This document shows positions 1-8,181 of a DNA stretch of 64,000 bases, one piece after another; within the stretch, counting starts at the first letter, position 1; each line of letters starts with the position of its first letter. The translations under genes and the position numbers were made by a program. This stretch comes from Alphaproteobacteria bacterium. GTDB lineage: Bacteria > Pseudomonadota > Alphaproteobacteria > Micropepsales > Micropepsaceae. The notes under the pieces were generated by a model. That model did not search any database, was not told where the DNA came from, and saw only the letters and a program-made list of their open reading frames with translations. Location of the stretch: positions 124,001-188,000 of the forward strand of contig JAFARO010000014.1 in the NCBI GenBank assembly GCA_019245415.1. Direction: 5' to 3'.

Positions 1-524
1 TGAACGACAACCTGCTCAACCGCTCCGACGAGCGTCAGATCATGGCGGTGCTGGGACACGAGATGGGACATTACGTCCTCAGCCACGCCGTCACCGGGAT
101 CATCGAGGGGGGGCTGGTGATCCTGGCCGGGTTTGCGTTCGCGGCATGGGGATTCGGGTTCCTTACCGGGATGTTCGGCGGCATCTGGGACGTCCGAGGC
201 GTCGACGATCCGGCAGGGCTCCCGGCGCTGACCGCGCTGGTGAGCGTCTTCTTCCTGGTCGCTACGCCGGTCACCAACACCATCACGCGCACGATGGAAG
301 CGCAGGCCGACATCTTCGGCGTCAACGCGGCACGCCAGCCCGATGGTTTCGCCGAGGCCGCCCTCCAGCTCAGCGAATATCGCAAGCTCGACCCCTCGCC
401 GATCGAGGAGTTCGTGTTCTTCGATCATCCTTCGGGGCGCAGCCGCATCTCGATGATGATGCACTGGAAGGCGGAGCACCTGAACGATCCGGACATCAAG
501 GCCGGGCCGGTGTCGCCGCAATAG
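1..524 (+). CDS. M48 family metallopeptidase (Ste24-like), 3' part
   Basis: The reading frame is open from the window edge (first full codon at base 3), so the start lies outside. The visible 173 residues hold the zinc-protease motif HEMGHY, with a further histidine downstream (LSHA). A second motif, EAQADIFG, gives the ExxxD glutamate ligand, and FFDHPSGRSRI follows near the end. These are features of the M48 Ste24/CAAX-protease type, membrane-bound zinc endopeptidases. Two hydrophobic stretches lie between the HExxH motif and the second motif. The last 29 bases overlap the 3' end of the convergent hisG. The family is sure; the substrate is unknown. Confidence 0.9.
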   Translation, partial: NDNLLNRSDERQIMAVLGHEMGHYVLSHAVTGIIEGGLVILAGFAFAAWGFGFLTGMFGGIWDVRGVDDPAGLPALTALVSVFFLVATPVTNTITRTMEAQADIFGVNAARQPDGFAEAALQLSEYRKLDPSPIEEFVFFDHPSGRSRISMMMHWKAEHLNDPDIKAGPVSPQ

Positions 525-1440
525 CTCGGGTCAGTCTCTCATAGAGAGGCTCGCCGCCGTTGAAGACGTATTCCACGTCGGCGACGGCGGCGCTGCCCAG
601 CACCTCCACGGCCTGCATCAACCCCGCGCGCGGCACCAGCAGCGACATCTCGCTCCCGCCACGCGACAGCACGCTCGCGCCAGCACGGGCGACAAGGTCG
701 TCGCCATGCAGCGTCGTGCGCAGCACATGGCTCGCCTTGGCCAACTCGCGCGCCCAAAGACGCTTCAGCAGAGCACGCGCCGCAACGAGCGCATGCGCGT
801 CCCACTCGGCACGACTTGCCGCGGCAAGCTGCGCCTGGCTTTCGAGAATGGTCCCGTCGTCCAGGGTCTTGAGACCGTTGGCGGCAAGCGTCGCGCCCGT
901 GGTGGCGATATCGACGATGGCTTCCGCGGCGCCGGCGGCGGGCGCGCCTTCGGTCGCCCCGGCGCTTTCGACGATGCGGTAATCGGAGATCCCCGCCTCG
1001 GCGAAGAAGCGCCGCGTCAGGTGCACGTATTTTGTCGCGATGCGCAGGCGGCGCTTGTGCCGCTGGGCGAAGGCCGCGCAGACGTCGTCGAGATCGGCCA
1101 TGGTGGCGACGTCGATCCAGGCCCTGGGCACCGCCACCACCACATTGGCAAAGCCGAAGCCGAGCGCGTGCAGCAACGCGACCCGCGACGAGGCATCCGG
1201 GCCGGTTTCGCGGATCAGATCTTCGCCCGTGACGCCGAGGTGGAAATCGCCGGCCGCCAGCCCCACCGCGATCTCGGCCGCCGAGACAAGGCGGACGTCA
1301 ACGTCGGGAAGACCCGCCATCGTGGCGCGATAGCCGCGCGACCCGGTGCATGGATGCAATGCCAGTCCGGCATCTGCAAAATAGGCGCCGGCCTGTTCCT
1401 GCAAGCGGCCCTTCGAAGGGATCGCGAGAGTGAGCGTCAT
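496..1440 (-). CDS. hisG: ATP phosphoribosyltransferase catalytic subunit
   Basis: This catalyses the first step of histidine biosynthesis, joining ATP and PRPP. The 314-residue protein starts MTLTLAIPSKGRL, the typical HisG N-terminus. It also carries LGVTGEDL and the PRPP-binding loop region IVDIATTGATLAANGLK. The start overlaps the end of hisZ by 4 bases, so the two are translationally coupled. HisG partnered by HisZ is usually the short form of roughly 210-230 residues. This protein is longer, with a C-terminal part ending VEYVFNGGEPLYERL that does not look like the classical allosteric domain. It is the last gene of the leftward hisS-hisZ-hisG operon and overlaps the M48 gene tail to tail. 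Confidence 0.95.
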   Translation of the reverse strand: MTLTLAIPSKGRLQEQAGAYFADAGLALHPCTGSRGYRATMAGLPDVDVRLVSAAEIAVGLAAGDFHLGVTGEDLIRETGPDASSRVALLHALGFGFANVVVAVPRAWIDVATMADLDDVCAAFAQRHKRRLRIATKYVHLTRRFFAEAGISDYRIVESAGATEGAPAAGAAEAIVDIATTGATLAANGLKTLDDGTILESQAQLAAASRAEWDAHALVAARALLKRLWARELAKASHVLRTTLHGDDLVARAGASVLSRGGSEMSLLVPRAGLMQAVEVLGSAAVADVEYVFNGGEPLYERLTRAIAATPARP

Positions 1441-2606
1441 GCCCGTCTCCCGGCGAAGCGGAGCGCGGCCAGCACGCGCTCGGTGCGGATGGCGCTGCCC
1501 ACCGCGGTGACCGGGCGCGGCGAACCCAGCGCCTCGAGCAGACCGTCATAGCGTCCGCCACCCGCCACCTGCACGGCCCCTTCGGCGTCGCGCGACCACA
1601 GCTCGAAGACGAAGCCGGTGTAATACTCCATGTTGCGGCCGAAGCGTGCCGCGAACCGCACTTTGCCCGCGTCGATTCCGAGCTGCGACAGCGCATCCAG
1701 CCTCGCCGTCATCGCATCCAGCGCGGAATCGAGCGCCGCGCCTGCGGCTGTCGTCAGTGCACGGATGTCCGCCAGTGCCTGCGCGGCAGGGCCGCTGACC
1801 TGCAGGAACCGGGACAGCAGGGCAGCAAGCGCGGGGTCCAGCCGAAGCGCCGCCGCGTCGGCCGCCTGTTCGATCAGCCGCTCGACGATCTCCTCGCGCG
1901 TGCGCCCGCCGAGCGGCGCATGGCCGACGAGATCGAGCAGGCCTTCCACGGCCTGGCCGGCCTCGGCAGGCGCAAGCGTGCCAAGATGCGCGAGCAGACG
2001 CTGCGAGTCCGTCGCCGCCCCGCGGGTCATTCGCGCGAGCAGCGCCTCGAAATAGCCGCTGCGCCAAAAGTGCCGTTTCAGCCGGCCGCGCCATTGCTCC
2101 GGAATGTCCAGCCCATCGACCAGTGCCGAGAACAGGCCCAGATCGCCGATCTTCATCTCGAAATCAGGGAGGCCGGCGGCCCGCAATGCCGCAACGGTGA
2201 GCCGCATCGCTTCGATCTCGCCCGCGCGACGATCCTCGAGCCCAAGTATTTCGATGCCGGCCTGCCAGAACTGCACCGGACGCGCCGGTTCGTGCGGCTG
2301 ATGGCGGAAGACCGGTCCGTGGTAGCAGAGCCGGGCCGGGAACGAGCCCCCGACCTCGAGATACTCGGCGCAGGCCGGGATGGTGAGATCGGTGCGCAGG
2401 CAGAATTCGTTCCCCGCGGGGTCATTGACGATGAAGGTGCGGCCGCGCATCTCCTCGCCCTCGCGGTCGAGCACGCGCGCGATCGGCTGGATGATCGCAG
2501 GCTCGGTGCGCGTGAACCCTTCCGCCGCGAAGACGGCGAGCAGCTGCCCCGCCAGCTTTTCGATGGCAGCAATCTCGGCCGCGCCGCGATGGGTGAATTG
2601 CGCCAT
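1437..2606 (-). CDS. hisZ: ATP phosphoribosyltransferase regulatory subunit
   Basis: HisZ is a paralogue of the histidyl-tRNA synthetase catalytic core. It lacks tRNA charging and binds HisG to give an allosterically regulated enzyme. The 389-residue protein begins MAQFTHRGAAEIAAIE; this start lies 5 bases after the hisS stop and is preferred over an upstream in-frame ATG inside hisS. Class II synthetase-like motifs are visible: FCLRTDLTIPACAEYL, RLCYHGPVFRHQ, and the late GGRYDGLLEALG. There is no C-terminal anticodon-binding domain, as expected for HisZ. Position between hisS and hisG supports the call. Confidence 0.95.
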   Translation of the reverse strand: MAQFTHRGAAEIAAIEKLAGQLLAVFAAEGFTRTEPAIIQPIARVLDREGEEMRGRTFIVNDPAGNEFCLRTDLTIPACAEYLEVGGSFPARLCYHGPVFRHQPHEPARPVQFWQAGIEILGLEDRRAGEIEAMRLTVAALRAAGLPDFEMKIGDLGLFSALVDGLDIPEQWRGRLKRHFWRSGYFEALLARMTRGAATDSQRLLAHLGTLAPAEAGQAVEGLLDLVGHAPLGGRTREEIVERLIEQAADAAALRLDPALAALLSRFLQVSGPAAQALADIRALTTAAGAALDSALDAMTARLDALSQLGIDAGKVRFAARFGRNMEYYTGFVFELWSRDAEGAVQVAGGGRYDGLLEALGSPRPVTAVGSAIRTERVLAALRFAGRRA

Positions 2607-2611
2607 GAGCT

Positions 2612-4021
2612 TTAGGTGTGCGCCGCGAGCATTTCGCGCACCGTTTTCACGAGTTCGCCGCGATCGACCGTGACCTGCGCCTGGCGCGCATGAAGCCATT
2701 CCTCGCGGCTCTCGATGGACTTGGAAATTGCCGCGCCAGCGACCAGGTTTTTGATCGTGATCTTGCCGCTTGCGCGCTCGTCGGCTCCTTCGATGACCGC
2801 GAGCGCGGCACCGCGCTTGTCGGCATATTTCAGCTGGTCCCCGAACTTGCGCGTGCCGACATAGGCCTCGGCGCGAAAGCCCTGTTCGCGCAGTTCGCGC
2901 GCCGTCTGGAATGCCTTGCCCTGGTCGTCCAGCGACAGGATGACGATCAAAGGCTTTGTCTCCCCAGTGAGACCGCGCTGGCGCAACGCCGTGAGCAGGC
3001 GGCTAACACCGATGGAAATCCCCGTCGCCGGAACCTGCTGCCCGGTGAACCGCGCCACCAGATCGTCATAGCGCCCGCCGCCCGCCACTGAGCCGAAGAC
3101 GACCTCCTCGCCGTCTTCGTTTTTCACAGGGAATGTGAGCTGCGCTTCGAATACCGGGCCGGTGTAATACTCAAGGCCACGGATGATGCCCAAGTCAATT
3201 GCGATGCGATCCGATTCATATCCCCCGCGCGCAAGAATCTCACGGATCGTTCTCAAATCGCTAAAGCCTTCGATCTTCGTCAGATCGTCTGCATCATCCA
3301 TGAACAGCCGCATGATCTGCGTGATCTGCGGTGGGGTCAGTCCCGCTCCCTTGGTGAAGTCCCCGGACTCATCCTTGCGGCCCTCGCCAAGCAAGGCGCG
3401 AACGCCGGTTTCGCCCAAGCGATCGAACTTGTCGAGGGCGCGCAGCACCGCGCCGGTCTTCACCGAATCGACTTCTGCCAAACGCAAGATGCCGTTCAGG
3501 AATTTCCGGCTGTTGATCTTGATGGCGTATTTTCCACGCAGTCCCAACGCCTCCAGCGCGTCGCAGACCATCATCAGCAGTTCCGCATCGGCGGCGGGTG
3601 ATGACGAGCCGACGGTATCCGCGTCGAACTGGGTGAATTCGCGGAAGCGGCCTGGGCCCGGCTTCTCGTTGCGCCAGACGCGGCCGACCTGATAGCGGCG
3701 GAACGGCTTTGGTAGGTCCTGGAAGTGTTCCGCGACATAGCGCGCCAACGGCGCCGTCAGGTCGTAGCGCAGGGACAGCCACCGATCGTCGTCGTCCTTG
3801 AGCGAGAACACGCCCTGGTTCGGCCGGTCGACATCGGGCAGGAACTTGCCGAGCGCGTCGGTATACTCGAACGCCGGTGTCTCCAGCGGCGCGAAGCCGT
3901 AGGATTCATAGACCCGGCTCAGCGTGTCGATCATATGCCGCTCGGCCGCCACCTCGTCGGCGCCGCGGTCACGGAAGCCGCGCGGCAGGCGCGCTTTGGG
4001 GCGTTTGATCGACGTCGACAT
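2612..4021 (-). CDS. hisS: Histidine--tRNA ligase
   Basis: This class II aminoacyl-tRNA synthetase charges tRNA-His in the cytoplasm. The 469-residue protein starts MSTSIKRPKARLPRGFRD. It contains motif 2 (FRRYQVGRVWRNEKPGPGRFREF), the histidine-specific motif (GIIRGLEYYTGPVFE) and motif 3 (GGGRYDDLV, then ATGISIGVSRL). A C-terminal anticodon-binding domain follows (LIVILSLDDQGKAFQTARELR). The chosen ATG gives the usual N-terminus; the frame extends 22 codons further upstream without homology. hisZ follows after 5 bases, so synthetase, paralogue and biosynthetic enzyme form one operon. Confidence 0.96.
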   Translation of the reverse strand: MSTSIKRPKARLPRGFRDRGADEVAAERHMIDTLSRVYESYGFAPLETPAFEYTDALGKFLPDVDRPNQGVFSLKDDDDRWLSLRYDLTAPLARYVAEHFQDLPKPFRRYQVGRVWRNEKPGPGRFREFTQFDADTVGSSSPAADAELLMMVCDALEALGLRGKYAIKINSRKFLNGILRLAEVDSVKTGAVLRALDKFDRLGETGVRALLGEGRKDESGDFTKGAGLTPPQITQIMRLFMDDADDLTKIEGFSDLRTIREILARGGYESDRIAIDLGIIRGLEYYTGPVFEAQLTFPVKNEDGEEVVFGSVAGGGRYDDLVARFTGQQVPATGISIGVSRLLTALRQRGLTGETKPLIVILSLDDQGKAFQTARELREQGFRAEAYVGTRKFGDQLKYADKRGAALAVIEGADERASGKITIKNLVAGAAISKSIESREEWLHARQAQVTVDRGELVKTVREMLAAHT

Positions 4022-4088
4022 GAGATGCTCGCGCTGTGATCCGAAAGGCCGGAATGGGGCCCTGTCTAAGCGCGAAGCCGAGGCCAAA

Positions 4089-5828
4089 TCAACAGTGCGC
4101 CGGTCCGAAGGCGATGCCCGCGGCTTCCGCGGCTCGGACGAAATCCCCGGCTCGCACCGCCTCCGCCATCGCAGCCAGCTCCGGCGCCAGCGAGCGGTCG
4201 CGCTTTACCACCTTGAAGTGGCGCCCGATCGCCACCAGCAAGGCCTCGCCCGGCGGGCTCAATCGGCATTCGCGCTCCGACAGCGCGCGCCAGCCCTTTG
4301 AATTGTCGGGCGCGCGGGAGGGAAGCCGGCGCATCGCCTTGCGGATGGCCGCGGCCTGATAGGCGAACGCGAGCTCGATCGCCAGCGCCTCCGCCAGCCG
4401 GTCCAGCGCGTCGTGAAGGCGCAGGCCCACATTCGACGCCATGCTGACGTGATCCTCCTGCCCGGCATCGGTGGAGATGGAGAAAAGGTGGCTCGGCATG
4501 GCGAGACCCCAGATCGCGTTCGTCAATCCTGCCGACGCATATTCCGGGATCATCATCGCCGACGAGACCGCCTGCGCGATCTGGAGCGCGCGCTTGTCGC
4601 TGGCCTGCGGGTCGTCGCGGAATTTGAGATCGAGATCGCCCGGCCATTTGAGGTCGTCGCCCAGGCCCTTGTTGCGCTTGCCGTCGATGTAGCGCGCACA
4701 GCGCACATTGACGAGCGCCGCCGTCATCGCCGCCGCCTGGATCAGTCCATAGAGATCGACGGCCAAAGGCATGGCGTGGAAATGCCCGCCTGAGACGATG
4801 TCGACATAGGCACTATTGTCGCGAGCCGATGCGAGCAGGATAGGATTGTCGGTGACGCTGTTGGCTTCGATAGCGAAAGTCTTGTCGGCGCGGGCAAGCA
4901 GCTCGGCACAGGTGCCGAGCACCTGAGCGGCGCAACGGATGTTGTAGGGATCCTGCACCTCGCCATCGACGTCGAAGCCGCGATGCGCCTCGCGCAGCGG
5001 CGAGTCCTTCATCAGAGCCGCGATCCAAGAGGCCACGCGCTGTGCGCCGGCATGGGCACGCAGCGCATGCAGGTCTGCGCGGAACGGCGTGTCGGCGCCG
5101 AGCATCACCTGCGTCGTCAGCGAGGTCGTGATCGCCGCGGTCTTGAGCAGGATCTCGTATTTCGCAGCAGCCAGAATGCCAAGCGCATTGGAATATTGTG
5201 CGCCATTGTTGAGCGCCAGGCCTTCTTTCATCTCCAGCACGACGGGCTCGATGCCGGCTGCCGACAGAGCCTTGCGGGCGGGCATGCGCTTGCCACCCCG
5301 ATAGACTAAGCCGTCGCCAAGCAGGGCCAGGGCAATATGCGAAAGCGGCGCGAGATCGCCGCTTGCCGACACGGTGCCGTAGCGGGGAACCGCCGGCGTA
5401 ATCCCCGCATTGACAAGCGCAAGAAGCGTCTCCACCACCACGGGGCGGACGGCGCTGTGGCCGCGGGCGAGCGAATTGGCGCGCAGCACCATGGTGGCCC
5501 GGATGACGTGGATGTCCGCGTCCGGTCCCACGCCGCTGGCATGCGAATGGATCAGCGAGCGCTGCAATTCCTTGAGCGCCGCTTGCAGCTCCTTGTCCGG
5601 CAGCTCGTTGACCGACAGATGCACGTTGTGCCCGAAGCCGGTGTTGAAGCCATAGGCACGCTCCTCCGGGTGCTCGCGGACATAGCGCTCGATCTGGCCG
5701 CGGCGCTCGGTGAGCATGCGCCGTGTCTGGGGCGCAAGCCGGATCGGGCGTCCGTTCAACGCGACATCCAGCACGTCGGCTGCGGCAACATCCCTGTCGG
5801 CGGAGATGATCAATGCGGTCCTGGTCAT
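4089..5828 (-). CDS. Aromatic amino acid (histidine-type) ammonia-lyase
   Basis: This 579-residue MIO-dependent lyase removes ammonia from an aromatic amino acid to give an unsaturated acid. The MIO-forming triad Ala-Ser-Gly lies at residues 155-157 within YGTVSASGDLAPLSH. The catalytic tyrosine region reads YGFNTGFG (Tyr59). The substrate-selectivity pair is Ser95-His96 (LIHSHASGVG), as in histidine ammonia-lyases rather than tyrosine or phenylalanine ones. The protein is longer than typical HutH (about 510 residues). There are no hutU, hutI or hutG neighbours; downstream after 67 bases is hisS. Start ATG 5828 was chosen because family similarity begins soon after. Histidine lyase is most likely, but the exact substrate is not certain. 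Confidence 0.82.
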   Translation of the reverse strand: MTRTALIISADRDVAAADVLDVALNGRPIRLAPQTRRMLTERRGQIERYVREHPEERAYGFNTGFGHNVHLSVNELPDKELQAALKELQRSLIHSHASGVGPDADIHVIRATMVLRANSLARGHSAVRPVVVETLLALVNAGITPAVPRYGTVSASGDLAPLSHIALALLGDGLVYRGGKRMPARKALSAAGIEPVVLEMKEGLALNNGAQYSNALGILAAAKYEILLKTAAITTSLTTQVMLGADTPFRADLHALRAHAGAQRVASWIAALMKDSPLREAHRGFDVDGEVQDPYNIRCAAQVLGTCAELLARADKTFAIEANSVTDNPILLASARDNSAYVDIVSGGHFHAMPLAVDLYGLIQAAAMTAALVNVRCARYIDGKRNKGLGDDLKWPGDLDLKFRDDPQASDKRALQIAQAVSSAMMIPEYASAGLTNAIWGLAMPSHLFSISTDAGQEDHVSMASNVGLRLHDALDRLAEALAIELAFAYQAAAIRKAMRRLPSRAPDNSKGWRALSERECRLSPPGEALLVAIGRHFKVVKRDRSLAPELAAMAEAVRAGDFVRAAEAAGIAFGPAHC

Positions 5829-5899
5829 GCCGTGCTCGTAGCGCGACCGGACCTTGCGATCAAAGGCTCTTTTCTCACGCCCGGAATCCGCGAGCCTGC

Positions 5900-8080
5900 C
5901 TAGTGAACCGGCCGCGCGCCCGGGGCCGTGGGCGCATGGCCCTGGTCCCATGCCAAGTGCGCCTGTTGCAGGATGTAGGCCTTGATCGCGGCCGTGTCGT
6001 CCTTCGAAAGGATGTCTTTGAATGAGGCCATGCCGTTGTCAGCCAGCGCGCCGCCGAGCACCACCGCGTCAAATTGCGCGAACATCTCCTTGGGCATCAG
6101 CCGCAGGTCGGGAACCTCCCCTTCCGACTGGGCGAAGAAGCCGTGGCAGACGAGGCAGTTGCGGTGATAGAGCGTGAAGCCCTTGGCGACCACCTCGGCC
6201 GAAGCGGTTTGCGGCGGCGGCTCGCTCGGCGGCACGCCTTCGGCTGCGAGCGCCGCGACCTGCTGGCGGCCGCCCAGCTTGAACACGAACAGGCGCCCCT
6301 GATCGGTCTGGTATTTCGAGAGCGCCGTGTTGGGATCGCGAAACGCGGCCATTCCGCCGGCGCCGCCCCAGCCGGCGAGCAGCGCGACATATTGCACACC
6401 GCCAATCTCATAGGTCATCGCGGGCGCGAGAATGCCGGTCTTGAGATCGATCGACCACAATTTGCGGCCCGAACGCGCGTCGTAGGCGCTGAACAGGCCA
6501 TAGGCGTCGCCGCCGAAGACGAGTCCGCCCGCCGTCGACAGCAGTCCCGAGTTCCACGAGCCGCCCATCGAAACCTGCCACGCTTCCTTCTGCGCAACGG
6601 GATCCCAGGCCTTGATGTAGCCGACCGACGGCGCGGGCGGCTTGCCGGCCTTGATCAGGTCGAGGACGACTTGGCTGATCGCTGCGAAGTCCACGCCCAG
6701 GTTCCAGGCGCCGTGCTTATAAGCGAAATCCTTCTGCGCGATCATGATGCCCGCCGCATCCATCGCGGGGATGTAGACGAGACCGGTCTGGGGATCGAAC
6801 GTCATCGGCTGCCAATTGTGCGCGCCGGTATCGGCGGGATAGAGCACCGCCATCTTGTCGGTGTAGCGCGCGCCGGGGTTCTCCACCGGCCGGCCGGTCT
6901 TGAGATCGACATGATCGGCCCAGGTGACGAGCCCGAATTTCTGCGCGCTGATCAGCTTTCCGGTGGCACGGTCGATGACATAGAAGAAGCCGTTCTTCGG
7001 CGCATGCATCAGAACATGCCGCAATTGTCCGCCGATCTTGAGATCGGCCAGCACCACGTCGGCGGTGGAGTCGAAGTCCCAGGTGTCGCCGGGCGTGGTC
7101 TGATAGGCCCAGGCGAATTTGCCGGTCTTGGCATGCAGCGCCACGACGGAAGAGAGATAGAGATTGTCGCCGCCCTTGGGCGAGCGGATCTCGCGGTTCC
7201 AGGGATTGCCGTTGCCGGTGCCGAAATAGACCAGATCAAGCTTTGGATCGTAGGCGAAGGAATTCCACGGCGCGCCGCCGCCGCCGATGTTCCAGAACTT
7301 GTACTTGCCCGTGGTGTCCCAGGTCTTGAGCGCGGCTTGCAGCGCTTCGTTTTCCTGCGGCTTCGACGGATCGCCCGGCACGACATGGAAACGCCAGACG
7401 AGCTTGCCCGTCGCGGCGTCGAAGGCGCTGACATAGCCGCGGCTGTCGTATTCGGCGCCGCCATTGCCGATGACGACGAGACCGTCAAAGGCCCGCGGCG
7501 CGCCGGTGATGGTGTAGGTGCGGGCATGGTTCTCGATCGTATCCACCGACCATTTCACCGCACCGCTTTTGGGATCGAGCTTGATGAGGCGGCCGTCGAG
7601 CGTGCCGACGAAGACGCCGTCCTTCCACAGCGCGACGCCGCGATTGACGACGTCGCAGCAGGCCATCCGTCCCATCGCGCCAGGGACCTTCGGGTCGAAG
7701 GTCCACAGTTCCTTGCCGGTCGCAGCGTTGAGGGCCGCGACCTTGCTCCAGGATTCGGTGATGTACATCGCGCCGTCGGCGACAAGGGGCGTGGCCTCCA
7801 GCCCGCGCACGCTGTAGGTGCGGTATTCCCAGGCGACGCCCAATTTGCCGACATTGGACGTATCGATCCGCTTGAGCGGCGAGAAGCGCTGCTCCGACCA
7901 GGTGCGGCCGTGCGAAAGCCATTCCCCGGGCGCCGCGGCCGCGATGCGCCGGGCGTCAACTTCGCCCGATACGGTCGCAGACTTCGGCTGCGACGGCTTC
8001 AGGACCGCATAAGCCGGGACGATCGCCACGATCACCGCGAGCAACACGGCCTCGACGAGGCCGACAATTCGGCTATTCAT
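5900..8080 (-). CDS. PQQ-dependent quinohemoprotein alcohol dehydrogenase
   Basis: The 726-residue protein has an N-terminal hydrophobic export segment (about residues 8-27). An eight-bladed PQQ propeller follows, with repeated blades of the type ALNAATGKELWTF. The vicinal cysteine pair Cys141-Cys142 that caps PQQ is present (GRMACCDVV), as is an active-site aspartate region (WDFDSTADVVLADL). A C-terminal cytochrome c domain carries CLVCH at 642-646. This is type II quinohemoprotein dehydrogenase architecture, oxidising alcohols or aldehydes in the periplasm and passing electrons through its own haem. A strong purine-rich site (GGAGGGAG) precedes the ATG. It is divergent from recQ; no dedicated cytochrome partner or PQQ synthesis genes are nearby. 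Confidence 0.9.
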   Translation of the reverse strand: MNSRIVGLVEAVLLAVIVAIVPAYAVLKPSQPKSATVSGEVDARRIAAAAPGEWLSHGRTWSEQRFSPLKRIDTSNVGKLGVAWEYRTYSVRGLEATPLVADGAMYITESWSKVAALNAATGKELWTFDPKVPGAMGRMACCDVVNRGVALWKDGVFVGTLDGRLIKLDPKSGAVKWSVDTIENHARTYTITGAPRAFDGLVVIGNGGAEYDSRGYVSAFDAATGKLVWRFHVVPGDPSKPQENEALQAALKTWDTTGKYKFWNIGGGGAPWNSFAYDPKLDLVYFGTGNGNPWNREIRSPKGGDNLYLSSVVALHAKTGKFAWAYQTTPGDTWDFDSTADVVLADLKIGGQLRHVLMHAPKNGFFYVIDRATGKLISAQKFGLVTWADHVDLKTGRPVENPGARYTDKMAVLYPADTGAHNWQPMTFDPQTGLVYIPAMDAAGIMIAQKDFAYKHGAWNLGVDFAAISQVVLDLIKAGKPPAPSVGYIKAWDPVAQKEAWQVSMGGSWNSGLLSTAGGLVFGGDAYGLFSAYDARSGRKLWSIDLKTGILAPAMTYEIGGVQYVALLAGWGGAGGMAAFRDPNTALSKYQTDQGRLFVFKLGGRQQVAALAAEGVPPSEPPPQTASAEVVAKGFTLYHRNCLVCHGFFAQSEGEVPDLRLMPKEMFAQFDAVVLGGALADNGMASFKDILSKDDTAAIKAYILQQAHLAWDQGHAPTAPGARPVH

Positions 8081-8181
8081 AGGCGCTCCCTCCGACTCTG
8101 CGCGTCTGCGGCGCAGCCCGGTGGAAGGCTATGCGAGGGGCGGCGCCGCGACAATACGCGCTGCATGAGGATGTGTTCGGA

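Noticed and set aside
4089-5828. Assigning the lyase to a hut histidine-degradation operon.
   Set aside because: No hutU, hutI, hutG, hutF or hutC gene is near, and the flanking genes are synthesis genes and a dehydrogenase.
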